Positions 8,453 to 16,932 of a stretch of 46,320 bases of DNA are shown here, piece after piece (positions within the stretch are counted from its first letter, which is position 1; each line of letters opens with the position of its first letter). Below the pieces are notes generated by a model that had not been told where the DNA came from, did not search any database, and saw only the letters and a list, made by a program, of their open reading frames with translations. This DNA comes from a virus. The DNA is taken from IMG/VR virus record IMGVR_UViG_3300008113_000217, positions 1-46,320 of that record; one strand, given 5' to 3'. The position numbers were made by a program, and so were the translations under genes.

Positions 8453-10276
8453 TTAAAGTATTACTACTCTTCCTTGTATGTCTGTATTAGGGTATCTAAT
8501 CTCAAAAATAGAAGGATCTAATGAAGGATAAATAACTCCATTACTTGTAGCTCCAGGAATATCATATCCATATAAAGAATAAGTAGCTCCTGTTGAATCT
8601 TGTTTATTTATTATTTCAACCTTTACTACTGACTGTACACCTCTTACTCTTAATAATTTAGATGTTATTTCAGATAATATAATAGGTTGATTAATTTGCC
8701 ATTTATCTATATTAAAATGATCTTGTAATGTTGATATACAGTTACTAATTACTTCGTTATTATTAGAACCAGCGGCGGTAGTGATATCAAAATTAACACC
8801 TATATTAATATAAAATGCATCTTTAATATTAATAGCATCAGTTGTCATTCTGTACTCATTAATATAAGTAACTAAATTATTTTTTAAATTACTGGTTGCG
8901 TTGATTAATTGCTTGCTAGAATTATATGCTAGAACGTGCATATCTAATGCTAGTGAATTAGGTGTATTACCACTATTATCTGATGATAATGGTTGAGTGG
9001 CATATACTTTAGCTATACTTCCGTATTCTGAAGGTAAAGATAAGGCTCTTACTATGTAGTCTGTTTTAGTTACAGCTCTCATTTGAGATGAATAAGCATA
9101 TAAAGCATTATTTCTAATTTCTTCAACTTGATCTCCATCTCTACCACCAGTAGCAGGAGCAGGATTATTACTAACCACGCTTTGTAACACTTGGGTAGGT
9201 AAACCTATACCTGGTGGAGTTCCATTCTTAAAATATACTCCAGCGGTATCTATACGTGTTAAATCATTTGATGGTACGTTTGATGTTATACCACCACCAA
9301 CTAAATATCTAACTTGTAGTGTAGTATTAGATGGAGCTAAACCATATTCTCTAGTAAAAAATACAGATGCTTTATTATAGTTATTAGACAAATCCGAAAT
9401 TCCAGGAACTAATCCTAATTGAATATTATCTGGTGTAGGAATAATATTAGTATCAGAAGTATTAGATATTCCAGCTCCAAACTCTAGTTGTACTGTATTA
9501 TCAGATAATAATCTAGATACAAATCGTCTTGGGGTTCTTTGTAGTTGTAATAAATAAGGAACTTGAGAAGCATCTGATCCGGTATTGGCTATCTTTTGGT
9601 ATACTGTTCCTTGAGCTAGATAAGGTACTTCATACCATTGGTTACTATCACTTCCTGTTACGTCTAAAATTTGTAATATATTAGTATCAGTTAAAGTAAC
9701 AGTTTGAAATTTTTGTGGTGTGGTAAAAGTAGAAGTAGAAGTTTTTATTTCAGCTGATATAGCTTTAACTGTTTTTTTAATTAAAAAGAAATTACTATCT
9801 ACAAAACTTACCTCAGCTCCTGTTAAATCAGTAAAGTCTACCGCTTCAGTTGTTATAAAATTTATTCCGGTAGAGGTTGAAGTTATATTTGTATTAGCTG
9901 GGATTATTAAACCATATACTGTATTATTAGGTACAGTTTCTCCTGTTACTACATTTATAGTAGAAGGCATTATTTGATATACATCTAAGTCAACAGAAGA
10001 AGCATATGATGCTTTAGGTCTATATCCCATAACATAAGACATGGCATATAAATTTTCTTTTTCCTTAGCATATAATAAAAAGTTTTCTTGAATTTGTGTA
10101 TCTAAATAAAATGACATTACATCACCTACATAAGAGGCTAGTTCAATGAACATATTTCCTGGAGACGCATCCGAAAAATCGTTGTATGTATTTGGAAAAT
10201 ATGTTTTAGCGTAATTTATTAAATTCGCTTTAAAATCACCAAAACTCTTATTTATGTATGATATATTATTTGCCAT
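8453..10276 (-). CDS. gp6: Baseplate wedge protein, T4 gp6-like
   Basis: A 607-residue protein (T4 gp6 is ~660). The N-terminus carries the signature of the gp6 family of T4-like phages: a helical start (FKANLINYAKTYFPNTYNDF), then SPGNMFIELASYVGDVMSFYLD. The middle contains a baseplate J-like core (SLPSEYGSIAKVYATQP and the preceding GGRDGDQVEEIRNNA). In T4, gp6 dimers hold the six wedges together and drive the hexagon-to-star change. It is followed in the operon order by gp25 on the upstream side (2-nt gap), the usual pairing. High confidence from motif recall. Confidence 0.88.
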   Translation of the reverse strand: MANNISYINKSFGDFKANLINYAKTYFPNTYNDFSDASPGNMFIELASYVGDVMSFYLDTQIQENFLLYAKEKENLYAMSYVMGYRPKASYASSVDLDVYQIMPSTINVVTGETVPNNTVYGLIIPANTNITSTSTGINFITTEAVDFTDLTGAEVSFVDSNFFLIKKTVKAISAEIKTSTSTFTTPQKFQTVTLTDTNILQILDVTGSDSNQWYEVPYLAQGTVYQKIANTGSDASQVPYLLQLQRTPRRFVSRLLSDNTVQLEFGAGISNTSDTNIIPTPDNIQLGLVPGISDLSNNYNKASVFFTREYGLAPSNTTLQVRYLVGGGITSNVPSNDLTRIDTAGVYFKNGTPPGIGLPTQVLQSVVSNNPAPATGGRDGDQVEEIRNNALYAYSSQMRAVTKTDYIVRALSLPSEYGSIAKVYATQPLSSDNSGNTPNSLALDMHVLAYNSSKQLINATSNLKNNLVTYINEYRMTTDAINIKDAFYINIGVNFDITTAAGSNNNEVISNCISTLQDHFNIDKWQINQPIILSEITSKLLRVRGVQSVVKVEIINKQDSTGATYSLYGYDIPGATSNGVIYPSLDPSIFEIRYPNTDIQGRVVIL

Positions 10277-10278
10277 TT

Positions 10279-10689
10279 TTATTGAAATTCTATAGTAACT
10301 TGATCTGGGGTTCCTGAAATATTTAAGGTATAATTAACTGTTACGTTTATGGTATTTGTATCTTCGCTAAAAACCACATCAACATTGCTTATACTTGCTT
10401 GTGGGATATAAGTTGTAAATGAAGCAGCTACTCTATCTTGAATTATACTTTTAAGATTATCTGTCATCCCCTCAAATAATAGATCTTTTATATCAGCCCC
10501 AAAATTAGGGTTCATTATTCTTTCACCTCTATTTGTTAATAAAAGATTAATAACGTTAGATTTTATTTGATCTTTAGTACTATATGTTTTATTAAATACC
10601 CCGGGTCCATTAAAAGGTAGAGATACCCCAATAGCAATATTTTTTTGCAAATCTAAGGGATCTATACGTGTTACTTGAGGTATGGGCAT
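10279..10689 (-). CDS. gp25: Baseplate wedge protein, T4 gp25-like
   Basis: A 136-residue GPW/gp25-family protein. It shows the family's hallmarks: a basic N-terminus with DPLDLQKNIAIGVSLPF, the central LLLTNRGERIMNPNFGADI (the conserved R-G-E-R plus P-x-F-G core), then DLLFEG and a C-terminal beta strand pair. gp25 caps sheath polymerisation and joins gp6 in the inner baseplate core; homologues exist in contractile injection systems. It sits 2 nt from the gp6 gene, in the expected neighbourhood. Confidence 0.9.
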   Translation of the reverse strand: MPIPQVTRIDPLDLQKNIAIGVSLPFNGPGVFNKTYSTKDQIKSNVINLLLTNRGERIMNPNFGADIKDLLFEGMTDNLKSIIQDRVAASFTTYIPQASISNVDVVFSEDTNTINVTVNYTLNISGTPDQVTIEFQ

Positions 10690-10690
10690 G

Positions 10691-11032
10691 TTATCCTAAA
10701 TTACTTAAACCGGCTTTATCCTGAGCAGTCATACTTAATGCAGCATCCATTATAAAATTAGTAAATGGATTTTCATTGGTTTTATCAACAACTAACGGTA
10801 CACCGTTATTAGATACAGTAGGTTGTTCAAAACCAAACATGGCTCCCATTTTACTTCTCAATTGTGCTCTTACATCACCTGCGGCTGAAACATCATTGCT
10901 AGTAAAATTAAATGTTTTATTTTCTTGCAATGGTTTTGCTGGTTTATTTTCATTTAAAATAGCATGTAATTCCTCGCGAACTGCTTCGGCTACTGCCTCT
11001 TTGATTAAATTTTTAAATGTTTTTACATTCAT
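10691..11032 (-). CDS. Small helical structural-block protein (113 aa)
   Basis: The start MNVKTFKNLIKEAVAEAVREE is an amphipathic helix; the rest is polar with a Gly/Met-rich centre (RSKMGAMFGFEQ) and an Asn-rich loop. Small proteins with this KNLIKEAV-type start are common between hub and wedge genes in aquatic T4-like phages, but no role is known to me. Leader is very short: the candidate late box ends 5 nt before the ATG. Confidence 0.55.
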   Translation of the reverse strand: MNVKTFKNLIKEAVAEAVREELHAILNENKPAKPLQENKTFNFTSNDVSAAGDVRAQLRSKMGAMFGFEQPTVSNNGVPLVVDKTNENPFTNFIMDAALSMTAQDKAGLSNLG

Positions 11033-11036
11033 ACGT

Positions 11037-11044
11037 ATAAATAT
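11037..11044 (-). promoter_or_regulatory. Possible late promoter box ATATTTAT
   Basis: ATATTTAT ending only 5 nt before the ATG of the 113-residue gene; if used, the mRNA would be nearly leaderless. Confidence 0.35.
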
Positions 11045-11045
11045 T

Positions 11046-12251
11046 TTAAGCTTGTAAATTTCGTTGGTCTATAATTATTTTTAATTGATCTATTAATATT
11101 TGTGGTTCTAATGTATACGAATAATCACTTTTAACTACTTCTACATTATCTTTATCAAACGCAGCTGCATAGTGGCGTTTAATGCTGTCTTTAACAAAAG
11201 TACGAGGATCTTGATCTTCTTTAATTCTTAATCTAAATCCTTTATAAATTTCATCTTTTGGTTGTTTAATATCATTTAATAATGCATTGAGATTATCAAG
11301 TGAATTTGTGTTTATAGTTTCTATATCTAATTTATTATCAACAGTTTTTAATTGAGCTTTTAAATCATTTAATTCATCAATTATAGGAATTAAAAGAGCA
11401 GTCAGTGTTGCTAATACAATTTGGGCTAACGATAATTTCTTTTGAAGTTCTTCAATTAGCGGTAAAGGAGGAACTGGGAGTAGGAATAATAAAGGAATTA
11501 ATATTTGAGTTACTGTGATTATAATTTGAATAATTTGTAAACTTTCTTGAATTCTTGTAAATGTTCTTTCATTATTATCTAAAACATTATAAGCTGAGTT
11601 ACGACTTACCCGAGCATTATCTAATTGTTCTGGGGTTTGAGCGTTATCTATTATATCGTTAGTATTGTCTACTAAAGTTTGAAGACTACTATTTTGAACT
11701 GCTAATTTAGAAATTAAAATAGTTCCACTCAATATTAAAAGAGGGGCAAATGATTTAGTTGTACTGCTTATTAAAGCAGAAATAGCTTTTGTTTTATTTG
11801 CTTTATTTCTAATATCTTTTCGTTTTTGTTTGTCCTTTTGTTTTTTCTGTTTATCTTTTCTACGTTTTTTAGGATCTTTAGTTATGCTTTGAATCTGATT
11901 TTCAGTATTTTGCTGTTGGTTATTTAATGATTCTTTTTCAGCAGCGTATCTAGCATTTTCACTTGCTACTGCTTCTTTATATTCTTCCTCGGTTAATGTA
12001 GGTTTAGTTGGAGGTTTAGGTTGATACTGATTTTCTAATTTATTTAGATTAGATTTATGTGTTACTTCTAATTCTAATTTTTTCTTTATTATATCTTCTA
12101 ATTTTTGTTGAAGAATTTGAACCTGTCCTAAAGCAGCAGATATTATTTTTTTCTTTGCTGCTTCTTTAACTTGATCACCAAAAGCACTAGGTAAGCCAGT
12201 ACTGGTTAAAGTTTTAGTTATTCCTGGTGATATTAAAGATGATACGTTCAT
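11046..12251 (-). CDS. Coiled-coil and hydrophobic tail protein (401 aa)
   Basis: Architecture: helical N-terminus, coiled-coil-like stretch (~45-125), a very basic patch around residues 125-155 (KKRRKDKQKKQKDKQKRK), a hydrophobic helix (~170-190), a second hydrophobic block (~240-300, ending in LLFLLPVPPLPLIEEL and a following hydrophobic helix), then a soluble C-terminal domain. This mix of coiled coil and membrane-active helices next to the hub protein suggests a part that is delivered into or across the envelope at injection, or a short tape-measure-like component. It overlaps the hub gene by 1 nt. No family recognised. Confidence 0.6.
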   Translation of the reverse strand: MNVSSLISPGITKTLTSTGLPSAFGDQVKEAAKKKIISAALGQVQILQQKLEDIIKKKLELEVTHKSNLNKLENQYQPKPPTKPTLTEEEYKEAVASENARYAAEKESLNNQQQNTENQIQSITKDPKKRRKDKQKKQKDKQKRKDIRNKANKTKAISALISSTTKSFAPLLILSGTILISKLAVQNSSLQTLVDNTNDIIDNAQTPEQLDNARVSRNSAYNVLDNNERTFTRIQESLQIIQIIITVTQILIPLLFLLPVPPLPLIEELQKKLSLAQIVLATLTALLIPIIDELNDLKAQLKTVDNKLDIETINTNSLDNLNALLNDIKQPKDEIYKGFRLRIKEDQDPRTFVKDSIKRHYAAAFDKDNVEVVKSDYSYTLEPQILIDQLKIIIDQRNLQA

Positions 12252-13471
12252 TATGATATGAATACTTGGTTAGAAGCTATATATTTGTCAGTATTTTCAG
12301 GTTTAAACATATCTTTTACCTTTTCCAAATCAGTATTAAGACGGTCAGCAGCTGCTTTTAAAGTAGGAATAGGTGCTCCTGTACTATCAACTGATGGAGA
12401 AGCAGTAGTAGTAAATGTTTGTAATGCTTTTACTAAATCAGATAATAAATCTATTACTTTAAAACCTAATAAAACGGGTTCAAGAGGTAAAGAACCATCT
12501 GTGTTTTTACCTAAATATATATCATTTGAAGTAAGTTGAATAGAATTTCCTACTAAATTAATTCCATTTCCTTTTAAGATAGTATTTGTTTTAGAAAATA
12601 ACATCACTTCATCCTTTTTAGAATTAATTAATATTCTATCACCATTTAGTACAACTTGTGAACTATTATAAGAATCAGGTGATGTTGGTTCTCCAATTAA
12701 TGGAGATTTTAAACCGGTAGAATCTATTTCTATAGGTAAAGCCTGAGTTGACGTTAAATAAATGGAAGAAGCATCTTTATTTATTCGTTCTGAGTATAAA
12801 GGTTGTGGGGTACTATTAAAACTTAATCCGTTGGAAAGTATTAAAATAGGACTTCCATTGTCTCCTATTTTACTCCATTCGTTATAATTTGGGTTATCAG
12901 GATTACTATATAATCCAACGGTACTACCGAAACGAATAGATTGGCCTGTTCGACCAGATAATATATAATCGCCTTCATATGTTATTAAATTTTTTATATT
13001 TCCATTTTCATTATATGTTTTTCCTAAAGGAGAATTACTATCAGAAGATTGAGCATTTTGTTCACTGTTTCCCCAAAGATTAACAGTACATAGCCAATAT
13101 GATATATCTCCTTTAGTATCTTTTTTTGTTTGAGACCCTATAGATGCTCCTGGTAGTATAAGAATTATTTCACTTAATAAAGGATAGTCTTGAATATTAC
13201 TGTAGAAAGGGTAAGCAATATCACATGTATTTAAAAAATCATCTGTCAAACTTCCATTTTCAGTTCGGCTAGCATAATAGTCTTTATAAAATACGGCTCC
13301 TACCCTTTTATTTGCTTTTTCATACATCTTGGCAGTAGGCAGATTAATACCAGTAACTACCCCAAAAACCTTTCCATATGAAGAAATAGAAGCTTCATTT
13401 TGCTCTGTAGTTTTTTTCTTTACAGGGTTGCTTATTTGGTTACTACCTTTTAAACCGTATTTTAAAGCCAT
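12251..13471 (-). CDS. Baseplate hub/spike protein, gp5-like OB fold
   Basis: A 406-residue protein. Residues ~30-150 match the pattern of a gp5/VgrG-type OB-fold domain: GKVFGVVTGINLPTA, then KRVGAVFYKDY, a proline-containing loop, and ISYWLCTVNLWGN. Residues ~170-210 (GDYILSGRTGQSIRFGST) resemble the post-OB segment of spike proteins in T4-like aquatic phages. The C-terminal ~150 residues contain short beta repeats (VLNGDRILINSKKDE, LKGNGINLVGN), as in a beta-helical spike. No lysozyme domain, unlike T4 gp5. Confidence 0.72.
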   Translation of the reverse strand: MALKYGLKGSNQISNPVKKKTTEQNEASISSYGKVFGVVTGINLPTAKMYEKANKRVGAVFYKDYYASRTENGSLTDDFLNTCDIAYPFYSNIQDYPLLSEIILILPGASIGSQTKKDTKGDISYWLCTVNLWGNSEQNAQSSDSNSPLGKTYNENGNIKNLITYEGDYILSGRTGQSIRFGSTVGLYSNPDNPNYNEWSKIGDNGSPILILSNGLSFNSTPQPLYSERINKDASSIYLTSTQALPIEIDSTGLKSPLIGEPTSPDSYNSSQVVLNGDRILINSKKDEVMLFSKTNTILKGNGINLVGNSIQLTSNDIYLGKNTDGSLPLEPVLLGFKVIDLLSDLVKALQTFTTTASPSVDSTGAPIPTLKAAADRLNTDLEKVKDMFKPENTDKYIASNQVFIS

Positions 13472-13472
13472 T

Positions 13473-13862
13473 TTATTCTAAACGTTTTTGTAAATCTTTC
13501 TGAGCAGCCTCTAACAGTTTTGTACCTTCTTCCTTAATAGCATTTTGTTCGTCTAACAATAATTGAATTTCGCTCATATCTATCAACGATTCACTAGTTG
13601 AAGACGAATTATTAGTAGCTCGCTGTGCTATCCCAGCCATTTTTATTAATTGATCATTATTTTTTACGTTAACATCAATTAGATCTTTTATAGTAGGCAT
13701 TAACATTACAGCAGAACCAGCATTAGATGATGCAAGAGGCTTGATAGCCCCTATTAATTCATTGATCTGACTATCAACAGATTTATTATTTTTATGTATC
13801 TGCTTAAATATGTCTGACAATGAAGTATTACCAAAAAGCGTTATATCATCAAAATTGGTCAT
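13473..13862 (-). CDS. Hypothetical structural-block protein (129 aa)
   Basis: A soluble, mostly helical protein with no signal or membrane segment. It begins MTNFDDITLFGNTSLSDIF and ends in a Glu/Lys/Gln-rich helix. It sits 2 nt upstream of the hub/spike gene, so a hub-assembly or chaperone role is plausible but unproven. A late box is 15 nt upstream. Confidence 0.55.
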   Translation of the reverse strand: MTNFDDITLFGNTSLSDIFKQIHKNNKSVDSQINELIGAIKPLASSNAGSAVMLMPTIKDLIDVNVKNNDQLIKMAGIAQRATNNSSSTSESLIDMSEIQLLLDEQNAIKEEGTKLLEAAQKDLQKRLE

Positions 13863-13876
13863 AATCGTTGTTTATT

Positions 13877-13884
13877 ATAAATAT
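13877..13884 (-). promoter_or_regulatory. Putative late promoter box ATATTTAT
   Basis: ATATTTAT followed by A, 15 nt before the ATG of the 129-residue gene at the head of the hub-gp25-gp6 run. Confidence 0.45.
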
Positions 13885-13891
13885 GAGTTAT

Positions 13892-14596
13892 TTAGAACTT
13901 TATATATCCTGTAGAATAATATTCATTATATAATTTAACTCTTAGGGTATTTAATTTTTTAGTTACCTTAGTTATTTGAGGAGTAGAGGCATCTGTTATT
14001 TCACGAATGTATATATATAAAGCTTTTTTATTAAATATTTCCAACGATTCTCTTTTTCGGAACAATTCCATAACGGCGTCTGCTGTTTTAGCATCCTGTG
14101 GTTTGGGGAATAATTTATAAAGATACTTATCAACGTATTTTACGTATAAATCTATAAATAAGTTTAAATTGATATCATCTTCAGATTCCCTTATAGTCCT
14201 ATCTAAAAACGATTTATCTTCCTCAATTTCATCCATTTCTCCATGTTTCTGGAGTTTTTTATAATTATTGTTATTGTATATAATTAGGTATCGTTTAGCG
14301 ATAGTTCCAAAATATGAATACGCTTTACCTTTTCCCTGAGCATATAGATGAAGTTTCTCTAGTAGAAATGTAACCACCTCGTGTTTTAATTCCTCAATAG
14401 TGTTTATATCTGTATAGTAGAATTTGAAGGTATGTATAATGTTTTCTGCTAATTTATAGAAAGCATACCTAATCTTATCATTGTAGATTCTATTCCTTTC
14501 GATTTCATCTGTAGTTTGTAAAAACTCCAGAATGGCGTCCTCAGTTTCTTGGGTAAAATATACACTAGGACCTGTCTTGTTTTGATTATTTTCCAT
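13892..14596 (-). CDS. gp55: Late-transcription sigma factor, T4 gp55-like
   Basis: A 234-residue protein of the divergent sigma-70 group used by T4-like phages to redirect host RNA polymerase to late promoters. Recognisable elements: VYFTQETEDAILEFLQT, then the region-2-like helices ENIIHTFKFYYTDINTIEEL, and GKGKAYSYFGTIAKRYLI, which matches the gp55 family of aquatic T4-like phages as I remember it. The C-terminal ~60 residues form basic helices that could contact the sliding clamp or DNA. Its likely target is the ATATTTAT box upstream of structural genes; T4 gp55 recognises TATAAATA, which is close to the reverse complement of that box. Confidence 0.82.
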   Translation of the reverse strand: MENNQNKTGPSVYFTQETEDAILEFLQTTDEIERNRIYNDKIRYAFYKLAENIIHTFKFYYTDINTIEELKHEVVTFLLEKLHLYAQGKGKAYSYFGTIAKRYLIIYNNNNYKKLQKHGEMDEIEEDKSFLDRTIRESEDDINLNLFIDLYVKYVDKYLYKLFPKPQDAKTADAVMELFRKRESLEIFNKKALYIYIREITDASTPQITKVTKKLNTLRVKLYNEYYSTGYIKF

Positions 14597-14634
14597 TAAT
14601 TACGATGGTAATAAGGAAAGATGTGGTAGCCAAG

Positions 14635-14907
14635 TTATTTTTTAGAAACGTTTTCTAAAAGTTCTTTTAGATCACTTATATCCTTAAATACTTCTTCTAG
14701 CTCGGCATCGCCTTCAACGTACATACGTTCATCTATTTTAGATAAACTAGATATTAGCTGAGATGAAATAAAATCTATATTCTCAATATATTGTTGTTGT
14801 TGAATAACAACTTTTTCTAAAGTAGTATTTTTTCTAATTAAAAAATAAACACCTACTCCCAACAATTCAGCTAGGTGTACTCCTAATACCCATAAAAATA
14901 TTTCCAT
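14635..14907 (-). CDS. Small membrane-anchored coiled-coil protein (90 aa)
   Basis: One N-terminal membrane helix (residues ~4-24, FLWVLGVHLAELLGVGVYFL) followed by a charged helical tail with heptad-like spacing. Predicted to be anchored in the inner membrane with a soluble helical domain. It is 2 nt from the neighbouring 69-residue gene. Could be a holin- or spanin-like accessory, but nothing specific supports this. Confidence 0.55.
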   Translation of the reverse strand: MEIFLWVLGVHLAELLGVGVYFLIRKNTTLEKVVIQQQQYIENIDFISSQLISSLSKIDERMYVEGDAELEEVFKDISDLKELLENVSKK

Positions 14908-14909
14908 AA

Positions 14910-15119
14910 TTATCCGTTATATGTTTGGTTAAAAGCAAAATCAAAATCGTCATGCTCAGTACTAACCAATTCTTTAACTTTTTCTAAGTGTTCTTTTAAT
15001 TGTTCTACGGTTTCAATAAGTTCCTCTTGGGACATACCGCGATTAACTTGAACTTGTAATTTATGTCCAATGTTTTGGGCTTGTGTTAAGCCGTCTATAA
15101 CTTGATTTTTAAATCTCAT
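14910..15119 (-). CDS. Small helical protein (69 aa)
   Basis: A soluble helical protein; residues ~20-55 have leucine/valine heptads (LIETVEQLKEHLEKVKELV) consistent with a short coiled coil. Coupled to the membrane protein gene downstream (2-nt gap), suggesting they act together. A late box is 19 nt upstream. Confidence 0.5.
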   Translation of the reverse strand: MRFKNQVIDGLTQAQNIGHKLQVQVNRGMSQEELIETVEQLKEHLEKVKELVSTEHDDFDFAFNQTYNG

Positions 15120-15137
15120 AATTGTATATGTTTATAT

Positions 15138-15145
15138 ATAAATAT
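15138..15145 (-). promoter_or_regulatory. Putative late promoter box ATATTTAT
   Basis: Minus-strand ATATTTAT within TATATTTATATATAA, 19 nt before the 69-residue gene. Confidence 0.4.
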
Positions 15146-15228
15146 ACGTCGTTCCCCGTCCCCACTGTCTGTCTCTCCCTTTCCTACCTTTTTAACCAAA
15201 CCCGTAGGCAAAAAATACTAAAAATCTT

Positions 15229-15417
15229 TTAGGTATCCAAACTTCCTTCATAGAAAGTAAGAAAAAGTTTAAAATCTTCTTCTAACTCGCTCATTGTTAT
15301 ATTTTCGTAGGCATCTTCATTATCATAATCGTAAATGCCACTAACATATTCCTTAATCTGTAGATCACGATCAACGAACATGTTTTTTAAATTTGATTCA
15401 ACTTCAGGTAAAGTCAT
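15229..15417 (-). CDS. Small acidic protein (62 aa)
   Basis: Acidic, soluble, with no recognisable domain (starts MTLPEVESNLKNMFVDRDLQ). It follows the 309-residue gene by 3 nt and is separated from the next gene by ~110 nt of pyrimidine-rich DNA. Probably co-expressed with the 309-residue protein. Confidence 0.5.
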   Translation of the reverse strand: MTLPEVESNLKNMFVDRDLQIKEYVSGIYDYDNEDAYENITMSELEEDFKLFLTFYEGSLDT

Positions 15418-15420
15418 ATT

Positions 15421-16350
15421 TTAATTAGCTACGGTAAGTGTATCTCCATCAACATCAGTAATATAATACCCATCAAGCCCTGTGTTAAATAAGGTACATT
15501 CCATTTCATAAATAACACCTCTACTATCTATAGCCCGACAAATACCTCCGGTATCTTCATTTAGGCCTACTTCTTCTCCCACATCTTCTAAACTAAACGA
15601 TATTGTTTCCTCTTCTCCATTCACAGTTAATATTTTACATTTAACAGAGTCACCTCTATCTAATTCCCCTACCCCTAATAATTCAGGATCAATTTCCCAC
15701 TCATATTCTTCAGGATTAAAATCCTCCATCATTTTTTTAGATATAATTTTATTATAGTCATTCATATTCAATGTTCGTCCTTCAGAGGCCATACTAATTA
15801 TATTTTCGGCTACATCATGAAGATCCATATCTGTTTTAGCATCTTCACGAGCATACTCAAGTAAACGAATAAATAAAGGTACATCTAATTTAATAACGTC
15901 TTTTGGATTTTCCACCTCTTTTAGCGCACTGCCTTTCCCATTCGCCTTTTTATCCGTATATACGCTTTTAGGCGATTTAACTTGGTTTATTTTAGAGGAA
16001 CGCCTCAACACTTGATTAACCATGTCGATAGCTTGAGGATCAATAAATTCAATTGAGAAAGTACCATTCAATTTATCATCTTCAATAGCATAGCTATCAA
16101 TAGCTATTCCTAATTTTTCAAGGCGATTGATGAATGCTGCTTTATCTTCGGATTTAATAGTGAATTTTTTAATTTCACTTAATCCCTGTTTTTTCTGGGA
16201 TAAATAATTTTTAACCCCATCTTTGTACATGTTGTACATTTTAATAACCTCAACTGGATTATTTTTAATTTGTTGGAGCTTTTCAAGTGGACCAGCCAAA
16301 CTAGGGGTATTTGACATGTATTGGAATAATTCCTCGTAATAATTCTTCAT
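15421..16350 (-). CDS. Hypothetical acidic protein (309 aa)
   Basis: A soluble protein in two parts. Residues 1-130 are helical and basic-to-neutral; residues ~150-205 include VPLFIRLLEYAREDAKTDMD and DVAENIISMASEGRTLNM, a helical segment I have seen in phage proteins of unknown function (it resembles DUF5661-type helices). The C-terminal third (~215-309) is acidic and beta-rich. Its start overlaps the zone of a divergent plus-strand promoter, and a late box sits 5 nt upstream, making this the boundary gene of the structural block. Confidence 0.6.
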   Translation of the reverse strand: MKNYYEELFQYMSNTPSLAGPLEKLQQIKNNPVEVIKMYNMYKDGVKNYLSQKKQGLSEIKKFTIKSEDKAAFINRLEKLGIAIDSYAIEDDKLNGTFSIEFIDPQAIDMVNQVLRRSSKINQVKSPKSVYTDKKANGKGSALKEVENPKDVIKLDVPLFIRLLEYAREDAKTDMDLHDVAENIISMASEGRTLNMNDYNKIISKKMMEDFNPEEYEWEIDPELLGVGELDRGDSVKCKILTVNGEEETISFSLEDVGEEVGLNEDTGGICRAIDSRGVIYEMECTLFNTGLDGYYITDVDGDTLTVAN

Positions 16351-16354
16351 ATTA

Positions 16355-16362
16355 ATAAATAT
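16355..16362 (-). promoter_or_regulatory. Possible late promoter box ATATTTAT
   Basis: ATATTTAT 5 nt before the 309-residue gene, back-to-back with the plus-strand promoter at 16371-16393. Confidence 0.35.
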
Positions 16363-16370
16363 TTGGAGAC

Positions 16371-16393
16371 TTAAAGAAAAAATTTTATCTTTA
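16371..16393 (+). promoter_or_regulatory. Early-type promoter on the plus strand
   Basis: TTAAAG, exactly 9 nt, TATCTTTA and then CATC: the full early-promoter pattern, and the only copy on the plus strand. It ends 18 nt before the tRNA-like gene at 16412, so a transcript would start just ahead of that RNA. Confidence 0.6.
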
Positions 16394-16411
16394 CATCATA
16401 ATAAATAAAAT

Positions 16412-16529
16412 AGTCAGGTGGCGAAAGGATCGGGATATCCCGGTCGTGGTAGACGCAGGTCGTAGGTAGCACCGTTTGCAAACAGCCTTAACGTGGTAAA
16501 CATTACAGGTTCGAATCCTGTCCTGACTA
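16412..16529 (+). tRNA. tRNA-like gene 1, with extra D-loop hairpin
   Basis: Acceptor stem AGTCAGG (16412-16418) pairs perfectly with CCTGACT (16522-16528), and the T arm is ACAGG-TTCGAAT-CCTGT. The D arm has the Leu-like frame TG-GCG ... TGGTAGA-CGC, but a self-complementary 18-mer (16428-16445, GATCGGG / CCCGGTC around ATAT) sits inside the D loop. The 48 nt between D and T arms contain no 5-bp stem with a 7-nt loop that I can find, so no anticodon is assigned. Length 118 nt against the usual 73-90. CCA is not encoded. It has its own promoter and is the only tRNA-like gene on the plus strand. Confidence 0.6.
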
Positions 16530-16547
16530 CAATATAAGTATATACTT

Positions 16548-16766
16548 TTGTCGACACAAAAAGATCGTTTAAAAGAGTTCTTTGACATCTTGCAAAATTT
16601 CCCAAAAGGGGTTAGTCCGAAAATGCGAACGCAAAAATTGGAGATATACGTATATACTGTCGATGGCGAAGAGGTGTTTGCGAGTTGTGAATACGTCACA
16701 TTAAATTTTGTACCAACATCATCCCGCGCATGGACCGCGGCTAGCATGGGGACAGATCGCTATTAG
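16548..16766 (+). CDS. Possible plus-strand protein (72 aa, TTG start)
   Basis: Reads MSTQKDRLKEFFDILQNF then FPKGVSPKMRTQKLEIYVYT and ends TAASMGTDRY. It looks like real protein, with amphipathic helix then strand pairs (EIYVYTVDGEEVFASCEYV). Start is TTG at 16548; an ATG-initiated shorter form (47 residues) is possible at the internal Met. It lies 18 nt after tRNA-like gene 1 on the same strand and could share its promoter. Codon and base composition become GC-richer toward the 3' end than in neighbours. No family recognised; it could still be chance. Confidence 0.4.
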   Translation: MSTQKDRLKEFFDILQNFPKGVSPKMRTQKLEIYVYTVDGEEVFASCEYVTLNFVPTSSRAWTAASMGTDRY

Positions 16767-16902
16767 ATCGCCGGCGGGCCGCTATCGCCTGCACTTCCCT
16801 AGATCTCTTTTGCCCGGCGGGTGATTTTTTATCGAGCGCGCTAGCTCGCGTAAATATTGCTTTATACTAGCACACCTGCGATCATATGCGATAGAGACAA
16901 AA
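16767..16902. other. GC-rich, palindrome-rich island at the late/early border
   Basis: Non-coding stretch clearly richer in G+C than its surroundings. It holds short palindromes (GCCGGC, AGATCT, GCGCGC, CTAG-centred CGAGC/GCTCG) and the word CGGCGGG twice; a CCGCGG/GCTAGC pair lies just before it at 16735-16745. No open frame. Position between oppositely expressed blocks suggests a replication origin, packaging site or recombination site; the sequence does not say which. Confidence 0.4.
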
Positions 16903-16932
16903 GAGCGCATGCTTTTATGTTCGCATGCGCTC
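16903..16932 (-). terminator. Perfect 10-bp hairpin terminator
   Basis: GAGCGCATGC and GCATGCGCTC flank a 10-nt loop. On the minus strand the stem is followed by TTTTGTC, so it should terminate transcripts of the gene ending at 16957, 24 nt earlier. On the plus strand no T-run follows. Confidence 0.75.

Noticed and set aside
11046-12251. Calling the 401-residue protein the tape-measure protein
   Set aside because: It is too short for a myovirus tape measure, and its membrane-rich architecture does not match; left as a tail-associated protein of unknown role.
16391-16747. Minus-strand frames of 118 and 63 residues through tRNA-like gene 1
   Set aside because: They cover the tRNA-like gene and its flank antisense, with no start signals; the plus-strand promoter, RNA and ORF explain the segment better.
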